Of a stretch of 64,000 nt of DNA, positions 9,199 to 18,415 are shown piece by piece. The notes beneath the pieces were generated by a model. It worked only from the letters and a program-made list of their open reading frames with translations, did no database searches and had not been told where the DNA came from. Numbering within the stretch: the first letter of the stretch is position 1; each line of letters opens with the position of its first letter. Position numbers and translations under genes: made by a program. The DNA is from Pseudomonas sp. TTU2014-080ASC (GTDB taxonomy: Bacteria > Pseudomonadota > Gammaproteobacteria > Pseudomonadales > Pseudomonadaceae), in NCBI RefSeq assembly GCF_001446935.1, contig NZ_LKKK01000015.1, forward strand, positions 62,001-126,000, written 5' to 3'.

Positions 9199-9972
9199 TC
9201 AGCCCTGCATCTGCCAGATCAGCAGACGCGAGCCACGCCAATCACCCACTTCAATGACCTGCTCAGCCGGTTGCTCCGGTACCTCAAAGCTATTACTGAC
9301 GAGCAGGCTACCGGGGCGCATCTGCGCCTGCGCCTTGTCCCAGAGCCGCGCCATCGGTGCTGGGGATAAAAAGCAGTACACCACATCGTATGTGGATAAA
9401 TCGGTACGCCAAAGGTTTTCCAGGCGGACCAGGCAGTTCGGCTGGCGCAAGGCCCGCAACCAGGCCAGTGCAAAAGACAGTGGCGCGGTTTCCACCCCCA
9501 CAAACTGCGCCTGCGGGAACTGCCGCGCAAGTGCCAGCAGGGCACTGCCTGGGCCACAGCCAAGATCAATAAAACGAAAGTCAGCTGGCTGTTGCTGCAA
9601 TAAACCGATCAGAGCCTGCCGACTCGGCGCACCACTAAGGTACAGCGGCACCCGCTCACTCACGCTGTTCCAGTTAAGCAGTAGCACCAGCACAAAACCG
9701 AGCAGAAACACCCACGCCGGCAGCTCGCTGCCACGACCCAGCAGCAATGCAGGGACAAACAGCAAATTCAGGCCGAACCACCAGCGCGACAGCCCCAAGT
9801 AGCGCCCCAGAGTGGCTGCCAGCAGGCCTTGGGCAAGCCCTGCTGCCATAATTGGCGGACGCCAGGACGACAGCTGTGCGGTTAAGTAAACCAGCATGCC
9901 GACCAGCACAAGCGCCACACTTTGCGCAATCAGTGCCCGCGCTGCCGGGTACTGCCTGATCCGGTTGACCAT
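9199..9972 (-). CDS. Membrane-anchored class I SAM-dependent methyltransferase
   Basis: The N-terminal third is hydrophobic: after a short basic start come about four candidate membrane helices (around residues 12-115, for example ALIAQSVALVLVGMLVYL and AWVFLLGFVLVLLLNW). The rest is a Rossmann methyltransferase with motif I IDLGCGPGSALLALA (residues about 135-149), an acidic residue ending strand 2 (VGVETAP) and YDVVYCFLSPAP in the motif IV position. The substrate is unknown. Start ATG follows GGGGCG; a TTG 19 codons upstream is possible. It lies upstream of orn on the same strand and divergent from rsgA. The fused membrane domain suggests it methylates a membrane-associated target, which is inference. 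Confidence 0.75.
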   Translation of the reverse strand: MVNRIRQYPAARALIAQSVALVLVGMLVYLTAQLSSWRPPIMAAGLAQGLLAATLGRYLGLSRWWFGLNLLFVPALLLGRGSELPAWVFLLGFVLVLLLNWNSVSERVPLYLSGAPSRQALIGLLQQQPADFRFIDLGCGPGSALLALARQFPQAQFVGVETAPLSFALAWLRALRQPNCLVRLENLWRTDLSTYDVVYCFLSPAPMARLWDKAQAQMRPGSLLVSNSFEVPEQPAEQVIEVGDWRGSRLLIWQMQG

Positions 9973-10088
9973 CTGAGCGCCCCATCGCACTGCCAATAAT
10001 CCGCGCAGTGTAGCCGCAGGACAGCGCAACAGGCAGCCCGTGCTAGACTCGCGTCTGTTTATTGCGCATCCAACCTTTCGGAATCTCC

Positions 10089-11120
10089 ATGGCCAAACGC
10101 CAACTCAACCGCCGACAAAACTGGCGCATCGAAAAAGTCCAGAGCGAGCGCGCTGCACGCGCCGCCAAGCGCGAGTCACAAGCGCTGCAAATTCTAGAAG
10201 GCGGCGATCTTGGGCCGGAGCAGTTCGGCTTAGTCATCGCCCACTTTGGCGTGCAAGTTGAAGTAGAGGCACTGGACGGCGAGCTTGCCGGCCAGGTCTT
10301 CCGCTGCCACTTACGCGCCAATCTGCCCAGCCTGGTAACCGGCGACAAAGTCGTGTGGCGCGCTGGCAACCAGGGCATTGGCGTGATCGTCGCGCAGCTG
10401 CCGCGCGACAGTGAATTGTGTCGTCCGGACATCCGTGGCCAGCTCAAACCGGTAGCGGCTAACGTCGATTTGCTGGTGATCGTCTTCGCCCCGCTGCCCG
10501 AGCCCCACGCCAACCTGATCGACCGCTATCTGGTCGCTGCCGAACACGCCGGCATCCGCCCGTTGCTGCTGCTGAACAAGGCCGATTTGATCGACGAAGA
10601 GAACGGCCCGGCGTTGCATGAAATGCTCGGCGTGTATCGCCAGCTCGGTTATCCGCTGCTGGAGGTGTCCGCCCATCAAGGTGACGGTATGGAGCAGCTG
10701 AAGAAACGCCTGGACGGCCATGTCAGCGTATTTGTCGGCCAGTCCGGTGTGGGCAAGTCGTCCTTGGTCAACAGCTTGCTGCCGGGCGTAGACACCCGTG
10801 TCGGTGCGCTCTCGGAGTTAACCGGCAAAGGTACCCACACCACCACCACAGCGCGTCTGTTCCACTTCCCCGGCGGCGGCGAGCTGATCGACTCCCCCGG
10901 TATTCGCGAATTTGGTCTGGTGCACGTAAGCCGGGATGATGTTGAAGCGGGCTTTATCGAGTTCAGCGAACTGATCGGCCATTGCCGCTTCCGCGACTGC
11001 AAGCACGACCGCGAACCGGGCTGCGCACTGCTCAAAGCGCTGGAGGAAGGCCGAGTGCATCCACAACGGATCGCCAGCTACCGACATATCGTAGCGAGCT
11101 TGCCGGAGCCGGATTACTGA
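10089..11120 (+). CDS. rsgA: Ribosome small subunit GTPase RsgA
   Basis: RsgA is a circularly permuted GTPase that checks late maturation of the 30S subunit. The 343-residue protein has a basic N-terminal tail, an OB-fold domain (about 40-115), and then G motifs in permuted order: LLNKADL (G4), GQSGVGKSS (G1), the THTTTTARL switch (G2) and DSPGIREF (G3). It ends with the zinc finger CRFRDCKHDREPGC (C-x4-C-x-H-x5-C). I started at the ATG before AKRQLNRRQNWR; an in-frame start nine codons upstream is less likely. It ends in a strong terminator shared with motB. Confidence 0.95.
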   Translation: MAKRQLNRRQNWRIEKVQSERAARAAKRESQALQILEGGDLGPEQFGLVIAHFGVQVEVEALDGELAGQVFRCHLRANLPSLVTGDKVVWRAGNQGIGVIVAQLPRDSELCRPDIRGQLKPVAANVDLLVIVFAPLPEPHANLIDRYLVAAEHAGIRPLLLLNKADLIDEENGPALHEMLGVYRQLGYPLLEVSAHQGDGMEQLKKRLDGHVSVFVGQSGVGKSSLVNSLLPGVDTRVGALSELTGKGTHTTTTARLFHFPGGGELIDSPGIREFGLVHVSRDDVEAGFIEFSELIGHCRFRDCKHDREPGCALLKALEEGRVHPQRIASYRHIVASLPEPDY

Positions 11121-11155
11121 TAAAAAAGGCCGCGTCAAACGCGGCCTTTTTTATC
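11119..11155. terminator. Bidirectional terminator between rsgA and motB
   Basis: A perfect 16-bp inverted repeat (11119-11134 with 11140-11155) around a TCAAA loop. It has a GC-rich core GGCCGCG and A6/T6 outer parts, so it works in both directions. Its left edge includes the last two bases of the rsgA stop codon. Confidence 0.9.
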
Positions 11156-11167
11156 AGGAGGGCTAGC

Positions 11168-12145
11168 TCAGTTGAACTTCAACACACCCTCTTCAAAGAT
11201 ATTCAGCTTCTCCCTCAGCTGATCTTTTTGCAGCGGCTGATCGCTTGCGGGCGGCGCTGCATTCTGCTCAGCTGAAGGCTCATCAGTGCGACCGTGCTCA
11301 CCATCGATGGCACGCTCAGCCTTTTTGGTCAGCACCACAATATCAATGCGGCGATTGATGGGATTAAGCGGGTTTTGGCGGTCGAACAAGGCCGACGAAC
11401 CATAGCCAACCACACGCGCCACCTGATCATCGTCATAGCCACCGGCGACCAGCACACGCCGCGCAGCATTAGCCCGATCTGCCGACAAGTCCCAGTTACC
11501 GTAGCCGCCTCGGCCCGAGTATGGCTGCGCATCGGTATGCCCGCTGATGCTGATTTTGTTTGGCACAGCCGAAATCGTATCGGACATGGCCAGCAGAATA
11601 TCCTCGAAGTACGGCTGTAACTGTGCACTCCCGGAGGCGAACATCGGCCGGTTATCCGCGTCCATGATCTGAATACGCAGGCCGTCCTGGGTAATCTCGA
11701 ACAGAATCTGATCTTTAAAGTTCTGCACCTGCGGGTTTTCATCCACTTTGGTCTGCAGTTCTTGCAACAGCAACTCCAGACGCTCGCGCTCGATCTCTTC
11801 AGAAATGGACTCAGCCTGCTGCTTATCGATGTCACCCGGATTGCTCTCGGACGCGTCGCTTGGCTTGATCTCTGGATTGAGGGTGCGATCAGGCGACGGT
11901 ACAGGGGTGCCGCCCAGATCGATCACGTGGGGGCTGGCGCTTTCAGTGAACCCGATAGGGTCCTGAAAGTAACCGGAAATGAGTTTCTTCTGCTCCGGAG
12001 TGGCCGAGGACATCAGCCACATCACCAGAAAGAAAGCCATCATCGCCGTGGCGAAGTCGGCAAACGCGATCTTCCAGGCACCACCGTGATGGCCACCAGC
12101 GCCCTTTTTGACCCGTTTAACGATTATCGGCTGATTATTTTCCAT
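11168..12145 (-). CDS. motB: Flagellar motor stator protein MotB
   Basis: MotB and MotA form the stator; MotB anchors it to peptidoglycan and carries the proton-binding aspartate. The 325-residue protein has a basic cytoplasmic start, one membrane helix (about residues 24-47) with the critical aspartate D30 in FADFATAMMAFF, and a plug and linker rich in Ser, Pro and Glu. An OmpA-like peptidoglycan-binding domain follows (SGHTDAQPYSGRGGYGNWDLSADRANAARR). The last 50 residues form a polar tail. It follows motA after eight bases, so the two are one operon. Confidence 0.96.
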   Translation of the reverse strand: MENNQPIIVKRVKKGAGGHHGGAWKIAFADFATAMMAFFLVMWLMSSATPEQKKLISGYFQDPIGFTESASPHVIDLGGTPVPSPDRTLNPEIKPSDASESNPGDIDKQQAESISEEIERERLELLLQELQTKVDENPQVQNFKDQILFEITQDGLRIQIMDADNRPMFASGSAQLQPYFEDILLAMSDTISAVPNKISISGHTDAQPYSGRGGYGNWDLSADRANAARRVLVAGGYDDDQVARVVGYGSSALFDRQNPLNPINRRIDIVVLTKKAERAIDGEHGRTDEPSAEQNAAPPASDQPLQKDQLREKLNIFEEGVLKFN

Positions 12146-12153
12146 GCTCAGCC

Positions 12154-13005
12154 TCAGCCTCCACGCATTGCCTGTTCAAGCTCGGCAAACGTCGGGCGGT
12201 GAGCGGGGTACAGCACCTTACGGGCAAACTCGACAGCCAGCGAAGGCGGCATGCCGGAAGCAGAAGCAACCAAGCCTGCCTTGATGGCCTCATACACGTT
12301 CACTTCTTCTTTTGCGTCATGCTCCAGAGCGCCGGCCAGCGGTGCAAAGAAACCGTACGAAGCCAGAATACCCAAGAACGTACCAACCAGAGCCGAGCCG
12401 ACCTTCTGACCAATCTCAGCGTTATCCGCCTCAGCCAAAATCGACATGGTGATTACGATCCCCAGCACGGCCGCCACGATACCCATTGCAGGCAGACCGT
12501 CAGCAATTTTGTTAACCGCATGGGAGGGATGTTCCAGTTCCTCTTTGAGGCTGGCGATTTCCATATCAAACAGCCCTTCCAACTCATGGGGAGCCATGTT
12601 GCCGGAAGACATGATGCGCAGGTAATCGCAGATGTAAGCAGTCATCTGCTGATCTTTAAGAATGCCGGGGTACTTACTGAAGATCGGGCTGGCCGCTGGA
12701 TCTTCGATATCCGCTTCGATGGCCATCATGCCTTCACGGCGGCTCTTGTTAAGAATCTCGTAAAGCAGTTTCAGCACATCAAGATAGTACTGTTGAGTGA
12801 AACGCGAACTGAACATGCTCAGGGACTTTTTAAAGACCCGCATAAACATGCTGCCAGGGTTCGCCTGCAGGAACGCACCAAGTGCCGCGCCCCCGATGAT
12901 CATGATTTCGAATGGATGCACCAAGGCCATGAAATGACCACCCGAGAGAACAAAACCCCCGATGACGCACACGAAAACAACAACGATGCCGATGATTTTT
13001 ACCAT
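12154..13005 (-). CDS. motA: Flagellar motor stator protein MotA
   Basis: MotA forms the pentameric part of the proton-driven stator and pushes on FliG. The 283-residue protein has the expected two N-terminal helices (IIGIVVVFVCVIGGFVLSGG and the following segment), a large cytoplasmic loop and two C-terminal helices (ADGLPAMGIVAAVLGIVITM and ALVGTFLGILASYGFFAPLAGALE) with the conserved prolines. It is the first gene of motAB and is preceded by a FliA-type promoter at 13063-13089. The ribosome-binding site is weak by eye. A second stator set (motCD) exists in many pseudomonads but is not in this window. Confidence 0.96.
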   Translation of the reverse strand: MVKIIGIVVVFVCVIGGFVLSGGHFMALVHPFEIMIIGGAALGAFLQANPGSMFMRVFKKSLSMFSSRFTQQYYLDVLKLLYEILNKSRREGMMAIEADIEDPAASPIFSKYPGILKDQQMTAYICDYLRIMSSGNMAPHELEGLFDMEIASLKEELEHPSHAVNKIADGLPAMGIVAAVLGIVITMSILAEADNAEIGQKVGSALVGTFLGILASYGFFAPLAGALEHDAKEEVNVYEAIKAGLVASASGMPPSLAVEFARKVLYPAHRPTFAELEQAMRGG

Positions 13006-13062
13006 AGGGAAACAACTTGCCTAAATGAAGGACCAAGGCGAATAGCCAAACAACCCTTCTAT

Positions 13063-13089
13063 TTATCGGGAGTTTTGCGCGAGACTATA
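13063..13089 (-). promoter_or_regulatory. FliA (sigma 28) promoter for motAB
   Basis: Read on the minus strand: TATAGTCT, 11 bases, CCCGATAA. The flagellar sigma-28 consensus is TAAAGTTT-N11-GCCGATAA, so the match is 6/8 in the -35 and 7/8 in the -10, with exact spacing. It lies 57 bases before the motA ATG. Class IV flagellar control of motAB is the expected arrangement. Confidence 0.75.
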
Positions 13090-13126
13090 GCCAGTTAAGA
13101 TCAAAAAGCCAGTCTGTGACACTTGT

Positions 13127-14641
13127 ATGCCAAATTCCCCCCATACGCAGCGCACATTGAACGACTGGCTGAAGCAGCTGGATAGCCCTCTTCTTCCTGC
13201 CTCCAACGACAGCGTGCAGAAAATGCGCCGAGGCCTGCTCAACAGCAACTGCTCAATGCGCGAGCTGGCCGACCTGATGAGCCACTGCCCTGCACTCGCA
13301 CTGGCGGTCTTGCGTGAAGCCAATCGCAACACCAGCGCCCTCAGCACTAAAACCGAAAGCCTCGAAGCAGCGCTCAACCGCCTTGGCCTCAAGCGCGCCG
13401 AAGAGCTGCTGAGCAAACTCCCCAGCCTCGCAGAAGAGCAGCTGCCTACAGCCCTGCGCCAGATGCAGCTGATCAGCCAGCATGCCAGTCAGCAGGCCAG
13501 CGGTTTGTTTTCAGCCCGCCTGGCCCGTCTGTGGCAAGAGATTCACTGGGGCTCACTGCTGTTTCTGTCGCCGATCTGGACGCTGGTTACAACCGAGCCT
13601 GAGCTGTTCAACGCATGGGAGCAGCGGGTACTGATTGGCAAAGAATGCAGCCAGCGCGTTGAGCAGGAGCTGCTCGGCATGCCCTTACTTGAGCTGTGCC
13701 TGGCCCTGAGTGAGTGCTGGCAGTTGCCAGACTGGATCATTCAAGGCTACCGCCTGCTGCTCAACGACCGTCGCCTGCTGGTCAAAGCCCTGCACTTGGC
13801 CCGCGATAACGACAACCCGCTACGCCAGCAGCAGCGCTTGGATGAAGATCCTGTACTGTTGCGCTGGCTGACCCAACCGGCCAACAGCATCCTGCTGGCC
13901 AACGGCCTGGCGCTTTCCGCGCACTATGCCTGGAACAGTGACCATAACCTGCGCTGGCAACGCCTGAGCAGCCTGTTTTTGAAGCTGCCGATTGCCGAGT
14001 TGCAGCAGTTGATTCACCAAAATGCCGTCAACAGCGCCCGCGAACATGCCCGCCCGGGCATCTGGCATCCGGCCGAATCGCTGCTGTGGCCTTGGGATGA
14101 ACGTCGCCTGCAAGCCGTCGCCCAACACAACAAAAACGAGATGAGTAAGGAATGGCGCGAACTGTGTCTGCAACTGCTGGCCAGCCCGAGCCGCTTCAGT
14201 AATGTCCTGCAACTGACCGACTGTGCCAACCAAGCCTTAAAGGCCTGCGGTTTCACTCGTGTTCTGTTGTTTCTCGCGGATCGCCAGCACTCCCGCCTGC
14301 AAGCCCAGCAGCAAACCGGCCTGGATAAAGCCAACGTCGGCATGGCTCTGGCCCCACAGCAAAGCCAAGTGCTACGCAGCATGCTAGCCGAGCCACGACA
14401 ACTGCGCCTGACACCATCCAACGTAGCCAAGTTCTCTGCCCTACTACCGGGCTCACTGAAGAGCCTGTTCCCCAGCGAGCACTGGCTGCTGCGCTCAGTC
14501 GCGACCAACAACCGGGTGGTCATGCTGATTGTCGCCGACCAAGATGGCCACCCCATCAGTGATTCAGACCTGCAGACCTTTGGCAAAACCGTGCAATGCA
14601 TTGAGCGGGCATTGGGGAATTTTGCCAACCGGGGACACTAG
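13127..14641 (+). CDS. HDOD-domain signalling protein with GAF-like C-terminus
   Basis: The 504-residue protein starts with an HDOD-type helical domain (about residues 10-240: LLNSNCSMRELADLMSHCPALALAVLREAN, then LEAALNRLGLKRAEELLSKLP). HDOD domains resemble HD phosphohydrolases without the metal-binding HD residues, and I see no HD pair here. The last 150 residues (NVLQLTDCANQALKACGFTRVLLFLADRQ and onward) look like a GAF domain. No partner or ligand is evident. It is divergent from motAB and upstream of a rhodanese gene. A signalling role is inferred from the domains only. Confidence 0.75.
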   Translation: MPNSPHTQRTLNDWLKQLDSPLLPASNDSVQKMRRGLLNSNCSMRELADLMSHCPALALAVLREANRNTSALSTKTESLEAALNRLGLKRAEELLSKLPSLAEEQLPTALRQMQLISQHASQQASGLFSARLARLWQEIHWGSLLFLSPIWTLVTTEPELFNAWEQRVLIGKECSQRVEQELLGMPLLELCLALSECWQLPDWIIQGYRLLLNDRRLLVKALHLARDNDNPLRQQQRLDEDPVLLRWLTQPANSILLANGLALSAHYAWNSDHNLRWQRLSSLFLKLPIAELQQLIHQNAVNSAREHARPGIWHPAESLLWPWDERRLQAVAQHNKNEMSKEWRELCLQLLASPSRFSNVLQLTDCANQALKACGFTRVLLFLADRQHSRLQAQQQTGLDKANVGMALAPQQSQVLRSMLAEPRQLRLTPSNVAKFSALLPGSLKSLFPSEHWLLRSVATNNRVVMLIVADQDGHPISDSDLQTFGKTVQCIERALGNFANRGH

Positions 14642-14694
14642 TCTTTCCGTTACAATCCGCCTCAGCCACTTCCCGAATACCATTGAGGCCCGGC

Positions 14695-15510
14695 ATGACT
14701 GACTTTGCTGACCAGCCATTACTGATAGAGCCTGCGCAACTGGCCAGCCGACTGAACGCCCCGGGCCTGATTTTGGTCGACCTGACCAATGCGCAGCGCT
14801 ATGCCGAAGGCCATATTCCCGGCGCCCACTTCGTTGAGCCCAAACGCACGCAGTTTGGCCAACCGCCAGCGCCCGGTCTGCTGCCAAGTAAAGAGCAACT
14901 CGAACAGCTATTCAGCGAGCTGGGTCATCACCCGGACGCCACCTACGTTGTGTACGACGATGAAGGCGGCGGCTGGGCCGGCCGCTTTATCTGGATGCTG
15001 GATATGATCGGGCACACGCGCTACCACTTCCTCAACGGCGGGCTGATTGCCTGGCTGGAAGATATCGGCACTCTGAGCACAGAGATACCGCCGGTGGCTC
15101 AGCAGTCGCTCAGCCTGACCCTGCATGAGACACCGAACGCCACCCGTGAGTACATCCTCAGCCGTCTGGGCGCAGAGGATCTGGTGATTTGGGATGCCCG
15201 CTCACCAGAAGAATATCGCGGAGAAAAGGTTCAGGCGCAGAAAGCCGGACACATCCCCGGCGCGGTCAACTTCGAATGGACTGCCGGCATGGACCCACAA
15301 CGCGGCATGCGCATGCGCAGCGACCTGCAACAACAGCTCACTGCTCTGGGCATCACCCCGGACAAGGAAATCATCACCCATTGCCAGACCCATCGCCGCT
15401 CCGGTTTCACCTATGTGGCCGCCAAGGTGCTGGGCTACCCTCGGATCAAGGCCTATGCCGGCTCCTGGGGCGAATGGGGCAACCACCCGGACACTCCGGT
15501 CGAGCGCTGA
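14695..15510 (+). CDS. rhdA: Thiosulfate sulfurtransferase (two-domain rhodanese RhdA)
   Basis: RhdA moves sulfane sulfur from thiosulfate to cyanide or other thiophilic acceptors through a cysteine persulfide. The 271-residue protein has an inactive N-terminal rhodanese domain (VDLTNAQRYAEGHIPGAHF, lacking an active cysteine) and an active C-terminal domain (WDARSPEEYRGEKVQAQKAGHIPGAVNFEW). The active loop is CQTHRRSG with the catalytic cysteine at residue 230, the position known in Azotobacter vinelandii RhdA. Start ATG follows GAGG. It is 26 bases upstream of psd, so they probably share a transcript. Confidence 0.93.
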   Translation: MTDFADQPLLIEPAQLASRLNAPGLILVDLTNAQRYAEGHIPGAHFVEPKRTQFGQPPAPGLLPSKEQLEQLFSELGHHPDATYVVYDDEGGGWAGRFIWMLDMIGHTRYHFLNGGLIAWLEDIGTLSTEIPPVAQQSLSLTLHETPNATREYILSRLGAEDLVIWDARSPEEYRGEKVQAQKAGHIPGAVNFEWTAGMDPQRGMRMRSDLQQQLTALGITPDKEIITHCQTHRRSGFTYVAAKVLGYPRIKAYAGSWGEWGNHPDTPVER

Positions 15511-15536
15511 AACACAGCGTCAATTAAGGAAAACAC

Positions 15537-16394
15537 ATGAAAGACCGTCTGTTTATCATCAGCCAGTACCTGCTGCCTCATCACCTGCTGTCGCGCCTGA
15601 TTGGCTTCGTCGCTGAGTGCCGCATTGAGTGGCTCAAGCGCCCGCTGATCAACTGGTTCGCCAAACAGTACCAAGTGAACATGAGCGAAGCGCAGGTTGA
15701 AGACCTCAACGCCTACGCGCACTTCAACGACTTTTTCACCCGCGCCCTCAAAGACGGCGCCCGCCCGCTGGACACAACGCCCGGCGCAATACTTTGCCCT
15801 GCCGACGGAGCAGTTAGCCAACTGGGCAAAATTGAGCAAGGCCGTGTGTTCCAGGCCAAAGGCCACAGTTTCAGCGTGACCGAACTGCTCGGCGGCGACA
15901 GCGAACGGGCTGCAGCGTTTATGGGCGGCGACTTCGCCACTATTTACCTATCGCCGAAGGACTACCACCGCGTACACATGCCCCTCACCGGCACTCTGCG
16001 TGAGATGGTGTATGTACCAGGTCGCCTGTTCTCGGTTAACCAGACCACCGCCGAAAACGTGCCTGAACTGTTTGCCCGCAACGAGCGCGTGGTTTGCCTG
16101 TTCGACACCGAGCGCGGCCCGATGGCCGTTGTGCTGGTCGGTGCGATGATCGTGGCCTCCATCGAAACCGTCTGGGCAGGTCTGGTGACACCACCTAAGC
16201 GCGAACTGAAAACCGTGCGCTATGACGAAGCCGCACGCGGACCAATCACGCTGGAGAAAGGTGCCGAGCTGGGTCGTTTCAAACTTGGTTCAACTGCAAT
16301 CGTTCTGTTCGGCCCTGAACAAGTCACTTGGGCCCAAACATTGGCCGCTAACAGCCCTGTGCAAATGGGCCAACTGCTAGGCACTGGAAACTAA
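15537..16394 (+). CDS. psd: Phosphatidylserine decarboxylase proenzyme
   Basis: Psd makes phosphatidylethanolamine at the inner membrane. The proenzyme has 285 residues. The self-cleavage site LGST is present with G251-S252, and the serine becomes the pyruvoyl group of the alpha chain (34 residues). Conserved segments FFTRALKDGARP, CPADGAVSQLG, YLSPKDYHRVHMPLTG and the LFSVN segment are in place. It follows rhdA closely and precedes a 9-bp hairpin. Confidence 0.96.
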   Translation: MKDRLFIISQYLLPHHLLSRLIGFVAECRIEWLKRPLINWFAKQYQVNMSEAQVEDLNAYAHFNDFFTRALKDGARPLDTTPGAILCPADGAVSQLGKIEQGRVFQAKGHSFSVTELLGGDSERAAAFMGGDFATIYLSPKDYHRVHMPLTGTLREMVYVPGRLFSVNQTTAENVPELFARNERVVCLFDTERGPMAVVLVGAMIVASIETVWAGLVTPPKRELKTVRYDEAARGPITLEKGAELGRFKLGSTAIVLFGPEQVTWAQTLAANSPVQMGQLLGTGN

Positions 16395-16408
16395 CCATCC
16401 GCCCCAAC

Positions 16409-16430
16409 CTGGCGGTCAAACGACCGCCAG
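16409..16430 (+). terminator. Hairpin after psd, possible terminator
   Basis: A 9-bp perfect stem (16409-16417 with 16422-16430) with an AAAC loop, 15 bases after the psd stop. No T-run follows, so intrinsic termination is uncertain. It may instead stabilise the transcript's 3' end. Confidence 0.45.
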
Positions 16431-16553
16431 AGCCCTCTTCAGATTCGCAGACATCACCTGCCGCTGCCTTAGCGGCTGCCATGAAGGCAATATGATGCTA
16501 CAGTCACCCAAACACTGATTTCCCAGCCATTATTGCTGGAGCAGCCGGTCGCA

Positions 16554-18353
16554 ATGGATAAACAAAACGCGCTTTCCCGTCTACGAACCACAACCCCCAA
16601 CAACCCCTTCCTCACCTTCTGCGAGGCTTCGCCCCGCCATGTGAAGAAGTGGATCGAAGGCTTACCCAAAGCCAATGTGGGAGAAAGCGCCCGTCAGCTC
16701 TACCAAGCCCTTCTGGAAATCAACCAACTGCAAACCAGTGCTGAAAACCGCCTGCAGATGCTGGAGCTGCTGCGCCCGGAAATCTTTTTTGTCTGCAATC
16801 AATTGGAAAAACACTTCGTCAACCTGGCGATTGTCCTGGACGAGCGCCCGCGCAAAGTCGCCAACTTGTGTCAGGCCCTGCAACACCATCTGGCCATTGG
16901 CTACAAACTGATTGTCACGGCCCTGGGTAGTCAACCCACGCGGGATGAACAGAATCTGCTGGCCGCCGCACTGCAGCGCTCCATCCATAGTCTGTGCGGT
17001 CCGCTGATCCGCTCCAGCCAGCTGTATTGCCCGGTTCCTGAAGGTTTATGGCTGGAGCTGCACCTGCTCTACCAAATCGCCCGCGCCCACGGGCTGCACA
17101 AAACCTCCATTCGCGACCCACAAGCCCACCACACCCAGGGTTTGAGCAGCGAACAGTGCTACCTGGTCGCACTGCTGCTGGGCAGTTCGCGCTGCAACCA
17201 AATGCGCCAGAACACCATTGCTCAGTTGGCCAAAATCCTTGAACTGTGGGCCAACCTGGTAACGCTGAATCCAAAGGATGCCAGCACCTGCCTCTTTGCG
17301 GTCAACCCAGCCCAGGATGCACCACCGCGCTACACCACCCAGTTAAGCCCGCAAGACATGCAGGATGCATTGGGCATTGATCCCTCAGTGCTGGCTCATG
17401 CACTAAACGACTATTTACAGAGCAAAGACCCTTCACACCTGCACGTTCCCACAAATTTCAGTCAGGACATGCTGCAACATTTGACTGCTGCCTGGGGCGA
17501 CATTGCTGAGCGCACATTTCAGCGCACTCAAAGCCAGGGCAACCTGACCCTGAGCCTGGGGATGAGCGCGGTGCACTATTACCTCGCCGGCCAACGCCTG
17601 TTTAACGATGTCCTACGCCAATCAAGCCAGAGCAACGCGGCGGTGTTCAGCGTGCAAAGTGGTGACGCGGACATCTGGTCCGGTGCCTTCGATGCGAAGA
17701 AGGGCGAAAACCAGGAAGACGTTCTGCCGTTCGAAGAAATTCAGTACAGCCGACCGGATGACGAAACCCAGCAGTCAGCGCTGTATCAGCAGCACACCGC
17801 CAGCTACCCAACTTTCGAGGTCTCCATCGTCAACATCAGCCCCGGCGGTTACTGCCTGTCCTGGGGCCGCGAAGTGCCCAACCAGCTTCAGGCTGGTGAG
17901 CTGCTGGGCGTACGCAGCCAGCAACAGGACAGTTGGAGCATCGCCGTGGTGCGCTGGATTCGTCAGGTACGCGGCGGTGGCACACAGATGGGCATCGAGC
18001 TGATTGCCCCACAAGCGCAGACCTGCGGCCTGCAATTGCTGCGCAATGGCGATCAGAACAGCCAGTTCATGCGCGCCCTGCTACTGCCGGAGATCAGTGT
18101 TATTTCACGGCCTTCAACCCTGATTACCCCACGCATTCCGTTTCAGGAAGGCAGCAAAGTCAGCATCAACATTAATGGTACCGAACATCGCGCAGTGCTC
18201 ATGAAACGCATTAGCAGCACGGGCAGCTTTAATCAGTTTGAGTACAAACTGATTAAAGAGGTTGAAGAGAGCCCGGATTACGGCGATACGATAAAAGTCA
18301 GCAACAGCAAAGCAGGCGCGGAAGATTTTGACTCACTCTGGAAGTCGCTGTAG
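16554..18353 (+). CDS. PilZ-like domain protein upstream of fimX
   Basis: A 599-residue soluble protein without signal peptide or membrane helix. The first 350 residues are helical with no family I recognise. Around residues 415-530 the fold looks PilZ-like: FEVSIVNISPGGYCLSWG contains NxSxxG (N427 to G432), one of the two c-di-GMP motifs. A clear RxxxR motif just before it is missing (only one arginine in YSRPDDE). Start: ATG, with an alternative TTG seven codons upstream. The position corresponds to PA4958, next to fimX in P. aeruginosa. A link to c-di-GMP or twitching is inferred from context. Confidence 0.7.
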   Translation: MDKQNALSRLRTTTPNNPFLTFCEASPRHVKKWIEGLPKANVGESARQLYQALLEINQLQTSAENRLQMLELLRPEIFFVCNQLEKHFVNLAIVLDERPRKVANLCQALQHHLAIGYKLIVTALGSQPTRDEQNLLAAALQRSIHSLCGPLIRSSQLYCPVPEGLWLELHLLYQIARAHGLHKTSIRDPQAHHTQGLSSEQCYLVALLLGSSRCNQMRQNTIAQLAKILELWANLVTLNPKDASTCLFAVNPAQDAPPRYTTQLSPQDMQDALGIDPSVLAHALNDYLQSKDPSHLHVPTNFSQDMLQHLTAAWGDIAERTFQRTQSQGNLTLSLGMSAVHYYLAGQRLFNDVLRQSSQSNAAVFSVQSGDADIWSGAFDAKKGENQEDVLPFEEIQYSRPDDETQQSALYQQHTASYPTFEVSIVNISPGGYCLSWGREVPNQLQAGELLGVRSQQQDSWSIAVVRWIRQVRGGGTQMGIELIAPQAQTCGLQLLRNGDQNSQFMRALLLPEISVISRPSTLITPRIPFQEGSKVSININGTEHRAVLMKRISSTGSFNQFEYKLIKEVEESPDYGDTIKVSNSKAGAEDFDSLWKSL

Positions 18354-18415
18354 ATTGCCCAAACCTTACCGTTTGTCGCCTTTTAGCGGCAGCTTGGCGA
18401 AGAATTGATATCAAA

